Program-made: the position numbers and the translations under genes | Shown: piece after piece, positions 63,903-64,000 of the stretch | How positions within the stretch are numbered: position 1 is the first letter of the stretch | How the letters are laid out: each line of letters begins with the position of its first letter | The notes under the pieces: generated by a model | What the model was told of the DNA's origin: nothing | What the model saw: only the letters and a program-made list of their open reading frames with translations | The model's database searches: none | NCBI RefSeq assembly: GCF_000184745.1 | Contig: NC_014931.1 | Coordinates: 3,906,001 to 3,970,000 of the forward strand | Direction: 5' to 3' | DNA: 64,000 nt | From: Variovorax paradoxus EPS | GTDB lineage: Bacteria; Pseudomonadota; Gammaproteobacteria; Burkholderiales; Burkholderiaceae_C

Positions 63903-64000
63903 CGCGCCGCGGCTGCGCGGGTTCACACAGCCTTCACGCCGCGCGCACATCGCCCGCATACCCCCCGCACATGGCGTAGCTAACTTCGCACGCGCACCAC

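Noticed and set aside
63903..64000. Gene or RNA at the right edge
   Set aside because: The last 98 bases have no open frame with a ribosome binding site and no visible structure.

Overview
The window is a GC-rich (roughly two thirds G+C), gene-dense chromosomal segment. Gene content points to a betaproteobacterium of the Burkholderiales, most likely Comamonadaceae and Variovorax-like: a prpC-acnD-prpF methylcitrate operon, a HU protein with a Lys/Ala tail, a PhoX phosphatase, a YgiQ-type radical SAM protein and many small acyl-CoA enzymes. The taxonomic call is inference from content, not a database match. No tRNA, rRNA, CRISPR array, insertion sequence or prophage was seen.

Region 1 (1-18.8 kb) is a formate oxidation island. 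At the left edge a leftward pair encodes a soluble NAD-linked formate dehydrogenase: the alpha subunit runs off the window, and a NuoE-NuoF fusion carries the diaphorase module. Divergent from it is a long rightward operon for a second, exported respiratory formate dehydrogenase: DUF3305, DUF3306, a 704-residue polyferredoxin, a TorD-type chaperone, a small Tat-target protein, the catalytic subunit with a Tat signal, a 4Fe-4S beta subunit, a small lipoprotein, a cytochrome b gamma subunit and a small secreted protein. It is followed by MoeA, a MoeA fused to a periplasmic-binding-protein-like domain, TupA and a fused TupB-TupC transporter. Enzyme, chaperones, metal insertion and oxyanion uptake therefore sit in one run of genes, and TupA suggests tungstate as the metal.

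Region 2 (18.9-27.8 kb) is mixed housekeeping and stress content: HU, a tannase-family lipoprotein hydrolase, a Skp/OmpH-like protein, a mini protein with DnaJ-type CxxCxGxG repeats, a DUF4142 lipoprotein, a stand-alone BLUF photoreceptor, a beta/gamma-crystallin lipoprotein, an Arr-type rifamycin ADP-ribosyltransferase and a hemerythrin-like protein.

Region 3 (26.7-47.7 kb) is carbon metabolism. An AraC regulator precedes a nitroreductase / acyl-CoA ligase / MaoC operon. A leftward methylcitrate operon (thioesterase, prpC, acnD, prpF, isocitrate-lyase-family enzyme) has five TTCGCA/TGCGAA hexamers and a perfect 8-bp palindrome at its promoter. Next come a DSD1-type PLP enzyme, an acyl-CoA-dehydrogenase-like flavoprotein, a crotonase, PhoX, DUF488, GST/Lrp, a DECR-like SDR and a short CoA-transferase.

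Region 4 (47.7-64 kb) holds a DMT transporter with an unrecognised exported protein, a cold-shock/DUF1294 fusion, a tautomerase, YgiQ, a MarR-GNAT fusion, a 3-hydroxybutyrate dehydrogenase / acetoacetate decarboxylase / patatin run, a CHRD lipoprotein, DUF924, YihY, a split chromate transporter, an aldo/keto reductase, DUF3237, a GNAT and a divergent XRE-cupin regulator. Between DUF924 and yihY lies a 126-bp nearly perfect palindrome that looks like a dispersed ERIC/REP-class element and supplies the yihY stop codon.

The most unusual signals are the metal-supply fusions attached to the formate dehydrogenase operon, the long palindromic element, and the clustered operator-like repeats at the prp promoter.
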